Shown here piece by piece: positions 7,343-16,898 of a stretch of 42,905 nt of DNA. The first letter of the stretch is position 1. The number at the start of each line of letters is the position of its first letter. The position numbers and the translations under genes were made by a program. The notes beneath the pieces were generated by a model, which saw nothing but the letters and a program-made list of their open reading frames with translations, had not been told where the DNA came from and made no database searches. The stretch comes from Spirochaetaceae bacterium UBA6243 (GTDB lineage: Bacteria; Spirochaetota; Spirochaetia; Treponematales; Rectinemataceae), in contig DJVZ01000051.1 of assembly GCA_002441395.1 (NCBI GenBank), positions 23,321 to 66,225 of the forward strand. Direction: 5' to 3'.

Positions 7343-10128
7343 ATATGGAGCGCTATGCGGCCCTCATCGGGACTCCTCTCGGCGCCGACATTCGTCAGCA
7401 CCTTGGCGAACCTGACACGATCTTCGTTTTTCCGTCCCAGGATAGTGCGGACTCATGGGCGCAGGCGCTGGTGAAATCGGAGGCCTGCAAGGCTGTAGCT
7501 CTCGACCGCTTCTTCGGCTTTGAAAATTTTTTACGACACTGTGCCACGCTGCGTGAACATGAAGATTTCCGCACTGTACAGCAGATCGACCGGTGGGCAT
7601 GGGCCCTCGAAGTGCTCGATAACCGTGCAGGCACCAGCGATCCCGAAAGGGGCCTGCCCCTGAAGCGGCTCTTGCCACCCGAAGAGACCTCGACAATGCA
7701 TCTTTCCAGACTCGTGGGCCTTATCCCGGGTCTTTACGAAGTCGAGGCACTGAAGCGGGCCGAAGGCGCCATCCGTACTGTCTCTTATGACTTCTTGCGG
7801 GAAGAATTCGAAGAAATCGAGTCGCTCGCGAGGAACTATCGGAACTATTTGGACCGAAATCATCTTTTTGACGGACATCTGGCGCCGCACGTGTTGCCTG
7901 CCGAGGTGAAGGTGCGCGCATATGGCCTCAAGGAAGACTTTACGCGACTTGGCCTCATTGCGGATACACAGAATTCTCAGCTCGCCTTTCCGGACATCGT
8001 TCCACACGGAGATGTGCGCGGCAAAGCCTTCAATTCCTATGAATACCACGAATTCGATTCTTTTCTTGCGGAGATCGCAAGTGTATTCACAGAAATCTCA
8101 AAGGAAATCGAACAGGGCCTTGATCCTGAGGATATCGCGATCTCAGTGTGCCGACTCAATGCCCAGAAGGCGGCGTGGATCAGACAGGCCGCAGAGGATG
8201 TCGGCATACCTGTCTCTATCCGATGGGGCGAGCCGCTTTCGCTGACTGCGTTCGGACGGCTCCTGCACGCGATTCAAAATGCGGCCCGCGAAGGCCTGAC
8301 CCTCGACTCGCTCGATGCGTTCTCTGCTATTGAAAGCATCAAAAGCCGTAACCCTGAAGGTTGGAACGCGCTCCGGGACACCGCGTTGCGGGCGCACATT
8401 CCCTCGCCATCGCCGAATGCATCCTATGTCCACCGACTGTGGAAAGAATCGGGACAGATCGGTCTCTGCACGCCCTCATGTGCGCAGATGTACCAAAGAC
8501 TCTGGCAGGATATCACCGGCATTGCCCGGGCCGAATCGTTTCCCCAGCTTTACGCGCAGGTGCTGGGATTCCTCGAACATTGGGTCGATACAAGCCGATT
8601 CAGCGCGAATGTCCACACTGACCGATCCATGCGCATGGCCCTCGATGAACTGCAGTCGTGGATGGAGCGCGAAGATGCAATGCAGCGCGGTCCGTTTTTG
8701 CCGTTCGAGCTGTACATGACGGCTCTGGGCACGAAAAGCTACATCCCGCTCCTGGAAGGCAACGCGGTGCACGTGTACGACTTCAAAACGGCATCGGGCC
8801 TCGCGGCGATTTCACAGTATGTCGTCGGCGCATCCCGGGCTGGGCTGGCCTCATCGTTGGAACATCAGAGTGCCCTCCCCGCAGAACTTTCGGCGCTTAC
8901 GGGCTCGAAAATGGCCGCAAATGTCGAAGAGATTCTGGCAATGCACGGCATCGCGCGCACCCGGTACAGCTTTGCGCGCGAAGGCTTTGAAGGTTACGAG
9001 GTGGCGCATCCCCTGTTCGCGCCGCCATCGGAAAGGCCAGCAAGGGCAAAAAGACGGCGCCGGATTTCTGCGGGGACCGCTTCAGACTCTGCGCCCCGGG
9101 CGCACTGCTATTCAAATCCCTCCCCCATCGATCCGGCCGTATCGGCCCGATTCTTGCGGTCGACCCAAAGCTTCGATTTTGAAAAAAACCTGGCGGTGTT
9201 CAGCCCATACTCCCTCAGAGACCGCGCGCGGTGCGCGTTCCGGTGGTTCGCGCAGAGAATCAACATCGAAGATGTCTACTCGAACGATGATACCGCGCGC
9301 ATTATCGGCGATTTTTTGCACGCGACATATCAGCGCACAATAAAAAATCTTCCTCAGCGTCTCTCAGAAAGTGAGGCACCGGCGCGATTTCGCGAGGCGT
9401 TCGAAATAGCCTTGCGCGCGACCCTGGAAAAAATCTTTGCAGAGCATGGACCCGGCTTGCGCCCTACGCTGGTAACGCTCATCGATCGCGCGCGTCACCG
9501 GCTCGGGGAACTCTGGAAGTTCGAGCGCGAAGCATTTTCGGCGTATGAGCGCGAGGGCTTTGAGATACCGGTCTCGTACGCATTTGAGGAGGAAGGCGCA
9601 ATTCTCAATGGAAGAATAGACTGTGTCTTTCGCCGTACCGACGAAAGCCTTGGCAACGTAAAATGTTATATCATCGTTGATTATAAAAAAAACCGTATCC
9701 CATCGCTTTCGGAGATGAAGCTTCGCGCACAGAATGCCGTCCGTGACGACCTTGAATCCACAGGCGAAACCGAATCCGAAACCGAAGAAGGAGCCCTCAC
9801 CGTCAGGGAAATCCAGATTCCCTCCTATGCGCTTATGCTTGAGTTGTCAGGCGGAATCGTGGAAGGCGCCCTGTATTGGTCGATAGAAAAATCTGAAGCC
9901 GTGGCCTATATCAAGCCGCCGGCTGCTTCGTCCCTTCACCAAATCAGACCAGCCTATACCAGGAGAGAAGATACGGCTCCCGTACGCGCGGCGGTCCGGG
10001 ATATGCTCGCCCGGGCCGCAACGGCAGTGCAAGGCGGCGAACTGCTCGATCCGGCCCCGGACAGGGGGGCCTGCAGCGACTGTGCATTCAAACCGCTCTG
10101 CAGGTATTGGTATTTCCTGGAGTTATAG
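7339..10128 (+). CDS. addB: AddB-like nuclease subunit with 4Fe-4S motif
   Basis: A 929-residue protein whose C-terminal domain is a PD-(D/E)XK nuclease: D761 in GRIDCVF and the D781-Y-K783 block. An AddB-type iron-sulfur staple surrounds it: C632 (RCAFRWF), then C912, C915 and C921 in a CxxC-x5-C pattern. The rest resembles an inactivated helicase fold with no Walker A motif visible. It is shorter than Bacillus AddB (about 1160). With the downstream AddA-like protein it should form a RecBCD-type complex that resects double-strand DNA ends for recombination. The start is GTG overlapping the GH13 stop; ATG at 7345 is an alternative. It is followed two bases later by the addA ATG. The symbol is by architecture; the sequence is divergent. 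Confidence 0.75.
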   Translation: MNMERYAALIGTPLGADIRQHLGEPDTIFVFPSQDSADSWAQALVKSEACKAVALDRFFGFENFLRHCATLREHEDFRTVQQIDRWAWALEVLDNRAGTSDPERGLPLKRLLPPEETSTMHLSRLVGLIPGLYEVEALKRAEGAIRTVSYDFLREEFEEIESLARNYRNYLDRNHLFDGHLAPHVLPAEVKVRAYGLKEDFTRLGLIADTQNSQLAFPDIVPHGDVRGKAFNSYEYHEFDSFLAEIASVFTEISKEIEQGLDPEDIAISVCRLNAQKAAWIRQAAEDVGIPVSIRWGEPLSLTAFGRLLHAIQNAAREGLTLDSLDAFSAIESIKSRNPEGWNALRDTALRAHIPSPSPNASYVHRLWKESGQIGLCTPSCAQMYQRLWQDITGIARAESFPQLYAQVLGFLEHWVDTSRFSANVHTDRSMRMALDELQSWMEREDAMQRGPFLPFELYMTALGTKSYIPLLEGNAVHVYDFKTASGLAAISQYVVGASRAGLASSLEHQSALPAELSALTGSKMAANVEEILAMHGIARTRYSFAREGFEGYEVAHPLFAPPSERPARAKRRRRISAGTASDSAPRAHCYSNPSPIDPAVSARFLRSTQSFDFEKNLAVFSPYSLRDRARCAFRWFAQRINIEDVYSNDDTARIIGDFLHATYQRTIKNLPQRLSESEAPARFREAFEIALRATLEKIFAEHGPGLRPTLVTLIDRARHRLGELWKFEREAFSAYEREGFEIPVSYAFEEEGAILNGRIDCVFRRTDESLGNVKCYIIVDYKKNRIPSLSEMKLRAQNAVRDDLESTGETESETEEGALTVREIQIPSYALMLELSGGIVEGALYWSIEKSEAVAYIKPPAASSLHQIRPAYTRREDTAPVRAAVRDMLARAATAVQGGELLDPAPDRGACSDCAFKPLCRYWYFLEL

Positions 10129-10130
10129 CG

Positions 10131-13100
10131 ATGCCCCCTTACAATCTTATAGAGGCTTTGAAGCTCGACGAATTTCAGCGCGACGCGGCCTGCACCGAAG
10201 AGACCGCAGTCGTCACCGCGGGTGCGGGTGCAGGAAAAACACGCGCCCTTGTCGGACGCTTTCTTTATCTGGTCCTGGGAAAGGGCGTTGATCCTGAAAA
10301 CATCCTGGCATTGACCTTTACGCGCAAGGCTGCCGCCGAAATGTCCCAGCGCGTGCATGAAGCGCTCGGCGCGCCAGAAAGTCCGCGCCTGGACCTTGCG
10401 GACCACCTTGCAAGCGTCCACATTCAGACGCTCGATTCATTCTGCCGGGAAATTGTCGCGGCCTCGGCGGCTCAATATGGCTATACGCCCGATTTTCAGA
10501 TCGATGAGGTGGCCTGCGCCCAAACCGCCGCGAAGGCCGCGTACCGCTATGTCCTCGATAATCGCGAATCCGGCGGACTTAGAAACCTTCTCGGCGCCTT
10601 TGGCTTCGATGTCGTGGTGCGGGAGCTCTTCGCTTCCTTCGGGAGCGCGAATGTCGGGCCACACTGGAAGGGCCGCCATATCTGCCGGGCTTCAGCGCGC
10701 CTCGGCGAAGAAGAATTTAAAAAAACGGCCTGGCAATTGGCGGAAGAGACGCGTGAAATCGCAGCGCGCATCCTTGAGAGAGAAAACGATGTTCCACCCT
10801 CGGGCTTCAGGGAGGGAACGGCTCAGGCCATTCGCGCCGCGAAGGCCTTCCCGTCATCGGGGGCCTCGGCTTCCTCCGACCTGGAAGGCTTCTTCGCCTA
10901 CATGCAGCGCCCCGAAAATGCCATCAACCTGAGAAGCGTGGGCAAGAATGAAACGGAGTCCGCGATCAAGGATCTTGCCAAAGCGCTCCGCGATGAATCC
11001 CGACTCAAAAAAATCTCGCAGATCGTGGATTTCGAGAAGTTTCTGCCCGACTATTACGACATAATGGACCGGCTGGACGAATATGCCGACCTCCTATGCC
11101 AGGAAAAGCGACGCGCCAACATTATGAATTATAATGACTTAGGGGCACTCGCGGTCGATATTCTTTCCGGGCAGGAAGATGTGCGGCGATACTGGGCATC
11201 GCGTTTCCAGTACATACTCATCGATGAATTCCAGGATAACAATGATCTGCAGAAGCGGCTCCTTCTGCTTCTGAGCAAGGAAGAGGAGAAGGTCCGCAGA
11301 GGCAAATTGTTCTTCGTCGGCGATGAAAAACAGTCGATCTACCTCTTCCGGGGCGCGGACGTCAGCGTCTTCAAATCCCTCGCAGGCGAGCTTGAGGCTT
11401 CGCGTTTTTCTCTTGTGCGCAACTACCGCAGCGCGCGGCGCCTCATAGCATTTTTCAATGCGGCATTCAACGTGATCATGCAACCCGCCGATTCCCAAAA
11501 TCCTCAGCGCTTTGAAGCGGCATATCAGGACATGGAATCGACTCCGGTGCCCGAACCGGCAGATTTTATGTCGCGCATTGAATACCGGTGCGTCACAAAC
11601 GAGGTTGCACCGGGGGATTTTGGAGGCGCCTTGCTCTCGGCAAAGGAAACGATGGCCTACCGCCTCGCGCTCTGGATTCGCAGCGCAGTCGAATCGCCAA
11701 GCCCGCTTTTTGTGCGCTCCGAAGCCCAGTCGGCCGCATCCGGCGAGGGAAAACAGGAGCTGGCACTGAGAAAAGCCGAATATGACGACATCGCGATTCT
11801 CATGCGCACGACCAGCCGCCAATATGAACTCGAAAAATATCTGCGCATGCTCGCCATTCCCTTCGTCACCGACACGACCGCAAGCCTTTTTTCGGAAGAG
11901 CCAGTAAACGACCTGTATTATCTCTTGCGCCTGCTCCTCGATGCGCATGATCTTTTCGCCACCGCCGCGGTCCTGAGGAGCCCCCTGTGCCGCATCTCGA
12001 ATGACGGATATGTGGCGATCCTCGCCGAGGGAAAAAGCCTTGCTGAGCTGCGGACCAGGATTCCGGAGGCGCTGGGCGCCGCGGACCACGAATCAGTGCA
12101 AAACATGATACTGTTTTACAATGAATTAAGAGCGATTTCAGATCACATGCCGCTCATGGAGCTAGTCGCCCATGTCTGGGAGCACGCGCATCTGGAACTC
12201 TCGATCCTCTCTGATCCTCAGCGCCTTCCGTACCTCGACCACTGGAATGCCATTCGCGCAATTGCCGCGGACATCGAAGCGCGGGGCGGCCACCTTCAGG
12301 CATTTCTCGCCGCGCTGCGCGGCTATATACACGAGGAACACAGTTTTGACGCAAACGCGGTGCCACAAGAAGACACCAGGGGCGTACATCTTCTCACCAT
12401 TCACAAATCGAAGGGCCTCGAGTTTCCCATCGTGGTGATTCCGTGGATGGAAACCGCCCCGAACAAAAACTCAGGAAGCGAGCTTTGGGGCGTACTGGAG
12501 TCGGCGCAGACTCAGGGCAAGACACGATTCTACACCGTCGACATCGGCTTCCACGACCGGGCCGAGGGCGGCTCGAACATCCTTCAGACGCAGGCGCAGG
12601 ACTTGCGCAGGGCGAAAGAACGGGCAGAGACCAGACGCCTTCTGTACGTCGCCTGCACGCGCGCGATCGATCACCTCATCATGTTCGACGCAGTCCCCGA
12701 AAAACGCTCGTATGATCAGGACAGCTTCCATGCCCTTCTCTTTCAGAGCACCGAACGCGCACATCCGATGCAGGGCGAGACAGAGGCTCAAATTCCCCCG
12801 CACCTTTCGCACCTGCGATTCTTTTTCGAGCCACTGGCCTCCGAGCAAGAAGTGCAGATGGCGAGGAAGGGCAAAACCGCACGTGCACAACAGTCCTATG
12901 CAGAAGACATAGAGACTTTGAAGCCGGACGAGAGGAATTTCATGCGCCCTCCGCGCCGTCTTACGGCGAGCACAGTCAATGCCATGGCGACCAAAGACAG
13001 CCTTGCAGCCACAACTGCGGGCGGGCTTTCAGCGCACATTGTTCGAGAACGCCTGTTCGAGCCTGCCAGACCCGATGAAAGCAGCGACGGACCGGACGCG

Positions 13101-13706
13101 GCCTCCACCCAGGGCGCTGACCATTCCGGGTTTGAGATGCGTTCAGATCCCACGGCCTATGGCTCACTTGTCCACGAGATGTTCGCACACCTCGTGGCAG
13201 GAAAGTCCGTCGGGAATTTTGCGGCGTCACCATCGGTGGCGCGCGAAATCCGTTCCGGACTTCAGCTATCCGACGGTGGCAGCGGGGCCCCGGGAGAGCC
13301 TGCGACATACTCCGTCATCGAGCTCGCTTCGCGCCAACTCATGCCCCTTCTTCAGAGCAGGGCTTTTTCCGACATATTGCATAATAAAACACTTAAATTC
13401 GAGTTTCCGTTTCTGCTCGCCCTCCCCCCCTGGTCCATAGAGGGCAGAATGGATATGCTGGCCGAATCTCATGATGAGGTCATCGTACTGGATCTTAAGA
13501 CGGACCGGCAGTTCTCGCCACATGAATATGCTCTGCAACTGGGTATTTATCGAATCGCGGCGCGCGCGCTCTTTCCGGCAAAACAAGTCCATACAGGTCT
13601 GCTATATCTCCATTTTGGCGAAATTGCCTGGCTTAAAAGCGAACTGCACGAAGGAACCCTCTTGCAGATATGCGACACAATTTCGTATAACCATACAAAA
13701 CAGTGA
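10131..13706 (+). CDS. addA: AddA-like UvrD-family helicase-nuclease
   Basis: An 1191-residue superfamily 1 helicase fused to a RecB-type nuclease. Visible motifs: Walker A GAGAGKT (K36), Walker B LIDEFQD (D365, E366), motif III GDEKQSIYLFRGAD, motif V TIHKSKGLEFP, motif VI LLYVACTRA, and the C-terminal nuclease D1108 with D1121-L-K1123. It would unwind and degrade DNA ends as the motor of the AddAB complex. The ATG at 10131 follows the addB stop by two bases and has GGAG at 10119-10122; the in-frame start at 10107 lies inside addB and is less likely. The domain order and length match AddA (about 1230 residues in Bacillus). Confidence 0.88.
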   Translation: MPPYNLIEALKLDEFQRDAACTEETAVVTAGAGAGKTRALVGRFLYLVLGKGVDPENILALTFTRKAAAEMSQRVHEALGAPESPRLDLADHLASVHIQTLDSFCREIVAASAAQYGYTPDFQIDEVACAQTAAKAAYRYVLDNRESGGLRNLLGAFGFDVVVRELFASFGSANVGPHWKGRHICRASARLGEEEFKKTAWQLAEETREIAARILERENDVPPSGFREGTAQAIRAAKAFPSSGASASSDLEGFFAYMQRPENAINLRSVGKNETESAIKDLAKALRDESRLKKISQIVDFEKFLPDYYDIMDRLDEYADLLCQEKRRANIMNYNDLGALAVDILSGQEDVRRYWASRFQYILIDEFQDNNDLQKRLLLLLSKEEEKVRRGKLFFVGDEKQSIYLFRGADVSVFKSLAGELEASRFSLVRNYRSARRLIAFFNAAFNVIMQPADSQNPQRFEAAYQDMESTPVPEPADFMSRIEYRCVTNEVAPGDFGGALLSAKETMAYRLALWIRSAVESPSPLFVRSEAQSAASGEGKQELALRKAEYDDIAILMRTTSRQYELEKYLRMLAIPFVTDTTASLFSEEPVNDLYYLLRLLLDAHDLFATAAVLRSPLCRISNDGYVAILAEGKSLAELRTRIPEALGAADHESVQNMILFYNELRAISDHMPLMELVAHVWEHAHLELSILSDPQRLPYLDHWNAIRAIAADIEARGGHLQAFLAALRGYIHEEHSFDANAVPQEDTRGVHLLTIHKSKGLEFPIVVIPWMETAPNKNSGSELWGVLESAQTQGKTRFYTVDIGFHDRAEGGSNILQTQAQDLRRAKERAETRRLLYVACTRAIDHLIMFDAVPEKRSYDQDSFHALLFQSTERAHPMQGETEAQIPPHLSHLRFFFEPLASEQEVQMARKGKTARAQQSYAEDIETLKPDERNFMRPPRRLTASTVNAMATKDSLAATTAGGLSAHIVRERLFEPARPDESSDGPDAASTQGADHSGFEMRSDPTAYGSLVHEMFAHLVAGKSVGNFAASPSVAREIRSGLQLSDGGSGAPGEPATYSVIELASRQLMPLLQSRAFSDILHNKTLKFEFPFLLALPPWSIEGRMDMLAESHDEVIVLDLKTDRQFSPHEYALQLGIYRIAARALFPAKQVHTGLLYLHFGEIAWLKSELHEGTLLQICDTISYNHTKQ

Positions 13707-13742
13707 TCTTGCCAGTCCGGCGAAGCATCCAAGGAGGTTTTC

Positions 13743-14318
13743 ATGAAGACGCCTGCGAAGGCAGAAGGCATTGCCAAGACTGTTTCACCGACACCATGGC
13801 GCATCTTTCTGACACTTGCGCGCATAGTCTCGCTGACGCTCGGCGGTGGCTACGCGATCGTCCCAGCCATCGGCAATGCGTTTGAAAAGCAGGGATGGAT
13901 CAAGGAAGAAGAATTTTACCGTGTTTTTTCGAGAGCGCAGGTGTTTCCTGGTCCTATTGCCTTGACCACTTCGTTTCTCTGCTCATACAGAATTGCCGGC
14001 GCGCGCGGCGCCGTCGCCGCGGTGTTCGGCGTCGTGCTCCCGCCATTTTTTGCCCTTATTCTGGTAGGTGGTTTTATCAGCCTCTATGGCGATACGGAAT
14101 TATTCAAGCGATTTTTGCACGGCGCCGGGGCGGTGGTCCCGGGGCTCGTGGGCTCGATACTCTGGAGAACCGCGCGAAACCGAAAATGGTCAGTCCGCAT
14201 CGTGATTGAAGTGGTCACACTCGCAGTCTTGCTGGCGGTCTTCCCCTCGTCGGCATTCTTCATCCTGATCGGGGGAATCATCGTACTTTATGTGGGAAGG
14301 CTCGTATGGAAATCCTGA
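13743..14318 (+). CDS. Chromate transporter half-subunit (CHR family), first
   Basis: A 191-residue integral membrane protein of the short-chain chromate ion transporter family, where two half-size proteins together equal one long ChrA. The N-terminal signature appears as SLTLGGGYAIVPAI, followed by FSRAQVFPGPIALTTSF, with several hydrophobic segments to the end. The family exports chromate, but in anaerobes without chromate exposure the natural substrate is often unproven. AAGGAGG lies upstream of the ATG. It overlaps the second half-gene by 13 bases, so the two are translated together. It sits 36 bases after addA and may be part of the same transcript. Confidence 0.85.
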   Translation: MKTPAKAEGIAKTVSPTPWRIFLTLARIVSLTLGGGYAIVPAIGNAFEKQGWIKEEEFYRVFSRAQVFPGPIALTTSFLCSYRIAGARGAVAAVFGVVLPPFFALILVGGFISLYGDTELFKRFLHGAGAVVPGLVGSILWRTARNRKWSVRIVIEVVTLAVLLAVFPSSAFFILIGGIIVLYVGRLVWKS

Positions 14319-14818
14319 ACGTATCGTTGACATTCTTAAAGGTCGGCGTGGTCGCGTTTGGCGGTGGATGGTCCGTCGTCGGACTTATCAAGCAGGAAAT
14401 CGTACCGCACTGGATGAGCGCCGACGCGTTCAATTCGCTCATCGCGATTGCGCAATCGACGCCCGGCCCTATTGCCCTCAACGCGGCGACACTTGTGGGG
14501 TGGCAGAAGGCGGGAATTCTCGGCGCGCTGGCGGCGACATTTTCGGTCATCGCCTTTCCTCTGCTCGCGATGAGCCTCGCACTGGCTTTCTCGAAATATA
14601 TTCCGCTCAAAAAGGACTTGGCGGACGAGAGCCTGCGTTCTGGCAGCATGGCGATGATTCTCATGACGCTCTGGACCCTATTGCCGCACACCAGTCTTCC
14701 CATGCCCTGGATATTCGCGTTTGCGGCCTTTGGCATCACCGCCTTTACGAAGATCAACGCCGTGTGGGTGATTCTCGGGGCGGGCGCGCTCAACATGCTC
14801 CTCGGCGTGCTGCATTGA
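14306..14818 (+). CDS. Chromate transporter half-subunit (CHR family), second
   Basis: A 170-residue membrane protein and partner of the preceding gene. It repeats the family pattern: LKVGVVAFGGGWSVVGLI near residue 15, then AIAQSTPGPIALNAATLVGW. About five hydrophobic stretches follow, ending in a short Leu-rich tail. Pairs of half-size CHR proteins are thought to insert with opposite topology and form a heterodimer. GGAAGG precedes the ATG. The last 29 bases overlap the 3' end of the convergent NTP-transferase-like gene. Confidence 0.85.
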   Translation: MEILNVSLTFLKVGVVAFGGGWSVVGLIKQEIVPHWMSADAFNSLIAIAQSTPGPIALNAATLVGWQKAGILGALAATFSVIAFPLLAMSLALAFSKYIPLKKDLADESLRSGSMAMILMTLWTLLPHTSLPMPWIFAFAAFGITAFTKINAVWVILGAGALNMLLGVLH

Positions 14819-15863
14819 TCTCCTGCTGTACTTCCTTGACCGCGCGGACAAACGCAGGGTATTCGCCAAGAGCCTTGAGGGGAGTCAGTTCCCGGGGCAA
14901 CGATGTCGGCATGACTCTCGCGAGTCCTTTTCCGGCGAGGAGATTGTCGACATTGTCGAGCGCGCATTCATGTTTCGCGGGATCGTTGCCGGGGATATGC
15001 CAGCCCGCTTCTCTGTCTGGGCCCGATACATAGTATTTTGCTCTGAGTTCGAGGAGCGCTCGCTTGAGCCAATCGGCGCGGTAGACGCGGATGCCGACAT
15101 TCGTAAGGCTGGTGGGCGCCGCTTTTGGCCGTGAGCCGGCGAGCTTCTCGTGCCAGAATCCGGCGGGCAGGCCTGTCTCATCGAGGTAGACGGGATAGCT
15201 CGGCTTCTCGGTATGCGCCACGGGGATGAGGACGCCGATCTCCATGCCGCGCGCGTCGAACTGCGCGAAGGCCCTCATGGCGAGCTCGACCGTGAGCCAG
15301 GAGTTCGCGTCGCCGGCAAAATTCGTCACCACATAGTGCGCATTCTGCCACAACCCCATGCACTGCAGGGTGGCATCGCCGTGGCCGGAGACTTGGCCGT
15401 CGGGGCCGGTCTCCTGAGTGAAGAAAATCCTTCGTTCCGGCAAGATTCCTGCGGGCTTCAGGCCCTGTGCGTCGATCTCGTCTTCCCAGCCCCGGATCAC
15501 GACGATATGCCTTCCGATACCGCGCACCGCATCAAAAGCATAGGCTGCCATGGCGATCCGCCCTTCACCCTGCTCGCCGTGAATGAAATCTGGCACCGGA
15601 AAGAGCCCCCGGGGCGCCTCCAGGGGAAAAGCCTCGGCGACATCGCCCGCCGGCCATGCGCCCGGCGCTCTCTTTGCCTCGAGAAGGGATGTTTTCCACC
15701 GCGTCCCCGCCCCTGCGAGGAAGGTAATCGAGATTGCGCCAGCCTCATCCCTGCCCGAAAGCGGCGGCAGGGCCGCGAGAAGCGAGCGACGCAATGGTTC
15801 ATCCGCGGGCACTTCCGGCAGCGGCAGAATTTCAAAGCGAGGCTGGGGGATGGCGCTAGTCAT
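14790..15863 (-). CDS. NTP-transferase-like (sugar nucleotidyltransferase fold) protein
   Basis: A 357-residue protein with a nucleotidyltransferase signature after about 45 residues: ITFLAGAGTRWKTSLLEAK contains the GxGTR core. APRGLFPVPDF takes the place of the usual KPLLPV loop. FDAVRGIGRHIVVIRGWEDEI, HGDATLQCMGL, FAGDANSW and TNVGIRVYRADWL follow in the order seen in sugar-phosphate nucleotidyltransferases. The substrate is unknown and the motifs are divergent. The start at 15863 overlaps the DUF2156 stop by eight bases (ATGACTAG), suggesting coupled translation; ATG at 15875 is an alternative. The stop overlaps the chromate transporter gene by 29 bases on the other strand. Confidence 0.55.
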   Translation of the reverse strand: MTSAIPQPRFEILPLPEVPADEPLRRSLLAALPPLSGRDEAGAISITFLAGAGTRWKTSLLEAKRAPGAWPAGDVAEAFPLEAPRGLFPVPDFIHGEQGEGRIAMAAYAFDAVRGIGRHIVVIRGWEDEIDAQGLKPAGILPERRIFFTQETGPDGQVSGHGDATLQCMGLWQNAHYVVTNFAGDANSWLTVELAMRAFAQFDARGMEIGVLIPVAHTEKPSYPVYLDETGLPAGFWHEKLAGSRPKAAPTSLTNVGIRVYRADWLKRALLELRAKYYVSGPDREAGWHIPGNDPAKHECALDNVDNLLAGKGLARVMPTSLPRELTPLKALGEYPAFVRAVKEVQQEINAARRGAC

Positions 15864-16809
15864 CCGAACACTCATGGATCGTTCCCGGACCGCACTCCGC
15901 GGGCGGTTCAGGGGGTGCGGGGGTGAAATCCACACTGTCGGGATGCACGACTCTATATTTTTTTACGAACCCGACAGGCCGATACGTCATTTTCGCCTGC
16001 CTCAGCCCAAGATCACCAAGATCCTGTTCGCGGTTGATAAACTGATAATGCTTCGGCAGCGACTGCGCGAATGCCTGATTGACGAACTGGTAGATGCCCT
16101 TGAACCTGTCGCAGGCTTTTTCGAAGTGCACCGCAAACGCCTTGCCCTTGGCGAGCGGCTCTCCAAGGCACCAGCCGACGGGCTGCTGTTCGATGTAATA
16201 GACCGCGCCGCGGAGCCCCAGCACATCGAAGTGCTCCAGCGCGTCGAGTGCGGCGGCATAATCGCCCTCAACGCCTTTCGTGGAGCGCCACTCATCCAGC
16301 ACGGCGATCGCATCGCGCACGCGGCTATTATTGAGCGGGCGCTGCTCACACGCGTACGTGCTCACAAAACCATTCACCAGATTGCGCTTCTTGTGATACG
16401 CCCGGCCGTTGAGGGTCGCCAGATCTTCGCGATTGTAGAGATAGTCAAAACTGTCTCTGTCTTCGTAGACAAGATAGCCGCGCGCTTCAAGTTCGATGCG
16501 GTACTGCCTGGCCTGGGACTCGGAAAAATGCCGCATGTAGTCAAAACGCTGCATAAGCTCGTCGAATTGTTCAAGAGAAGGGAAGCAGCAGGGCAGGTAA
16601 AAAAATGTCTTCTCTTTTTGGCGCCCGGAAATCACGAGGCTTCCTCCGGGCAATTGGGAAATCTGATAGCCATACGCATGACGAAAGAGGTAAAGTCCCG
16701 CAAACGTGAATTCCGAGATGCCGTCAGAGAGAAGGTTGAGGCCGGGATAGAGGCTGTCTCGAGCATCGAGTTCGAGGGGTGCGAATTCGGGATATGTTGG
16801 AATAATCAT
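15856..16809 (-). CDS. DUF2156 (phosphatidylglycerol lysyltransferase C-domain-like) protein
   Basis: A 317-residue protein of the stand-alone DUF2156 family, which shares the double-GNAT fold of the MprF C-terminal domain that transfers aminoacyl groups to lipids. Family features are the N-terminal ISEFTFAGLYLFRHAYG block, the RNLVNGF segment, and the GWCLGEPLAKGKAFAVHFEKA region where family members bind substrate. No membrane segments are seen. I use the ATG at 16809, where family similarity begins; the upstream ATG at 16887 would leave only 11 bases to the divergent peptidase T start and no space for its promoter. It is translationally coupled to the NTP-transferase-like gene. The reaction is unknown. 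Confidence 0.7.
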   Translation of the reverse strand: MIIPTYPEFAPLELDARDSLYPGLNLLSDGISEFTFAGLYLFRHAYGYQISQLPGGSLVISGRQKEKTFFYLPCCFPSLEQFDELMQRFDYMRHFSESQARQYRIELEARGYLVYEDRDSFDYLYNREDLATLNGRAYHKKRNLVNGFVSTYACEQRPLNNSRVRDAIAVLDEWRSTKGVEGDYAAALDALEHFDVLGLRGAVYYIEQQPVGWCLGEPLAKGKAFAVHFEKACDRFKGIYQFVNQAFAQSLPKHYQFINREQDLGDLGLRQAKMTYRPVGFVKKYRVVHPDSVDFTPAPPEPPAECGPGTIHECSDD

Positions 16810-16898
16810 GGCATTAAGATACTCCGGCCGGGCTTTTGCGACAAGAATCCTGTGAGTCCACTTGCGCGGGAGGCCTCTCGATGCCATAGTTCATTATC

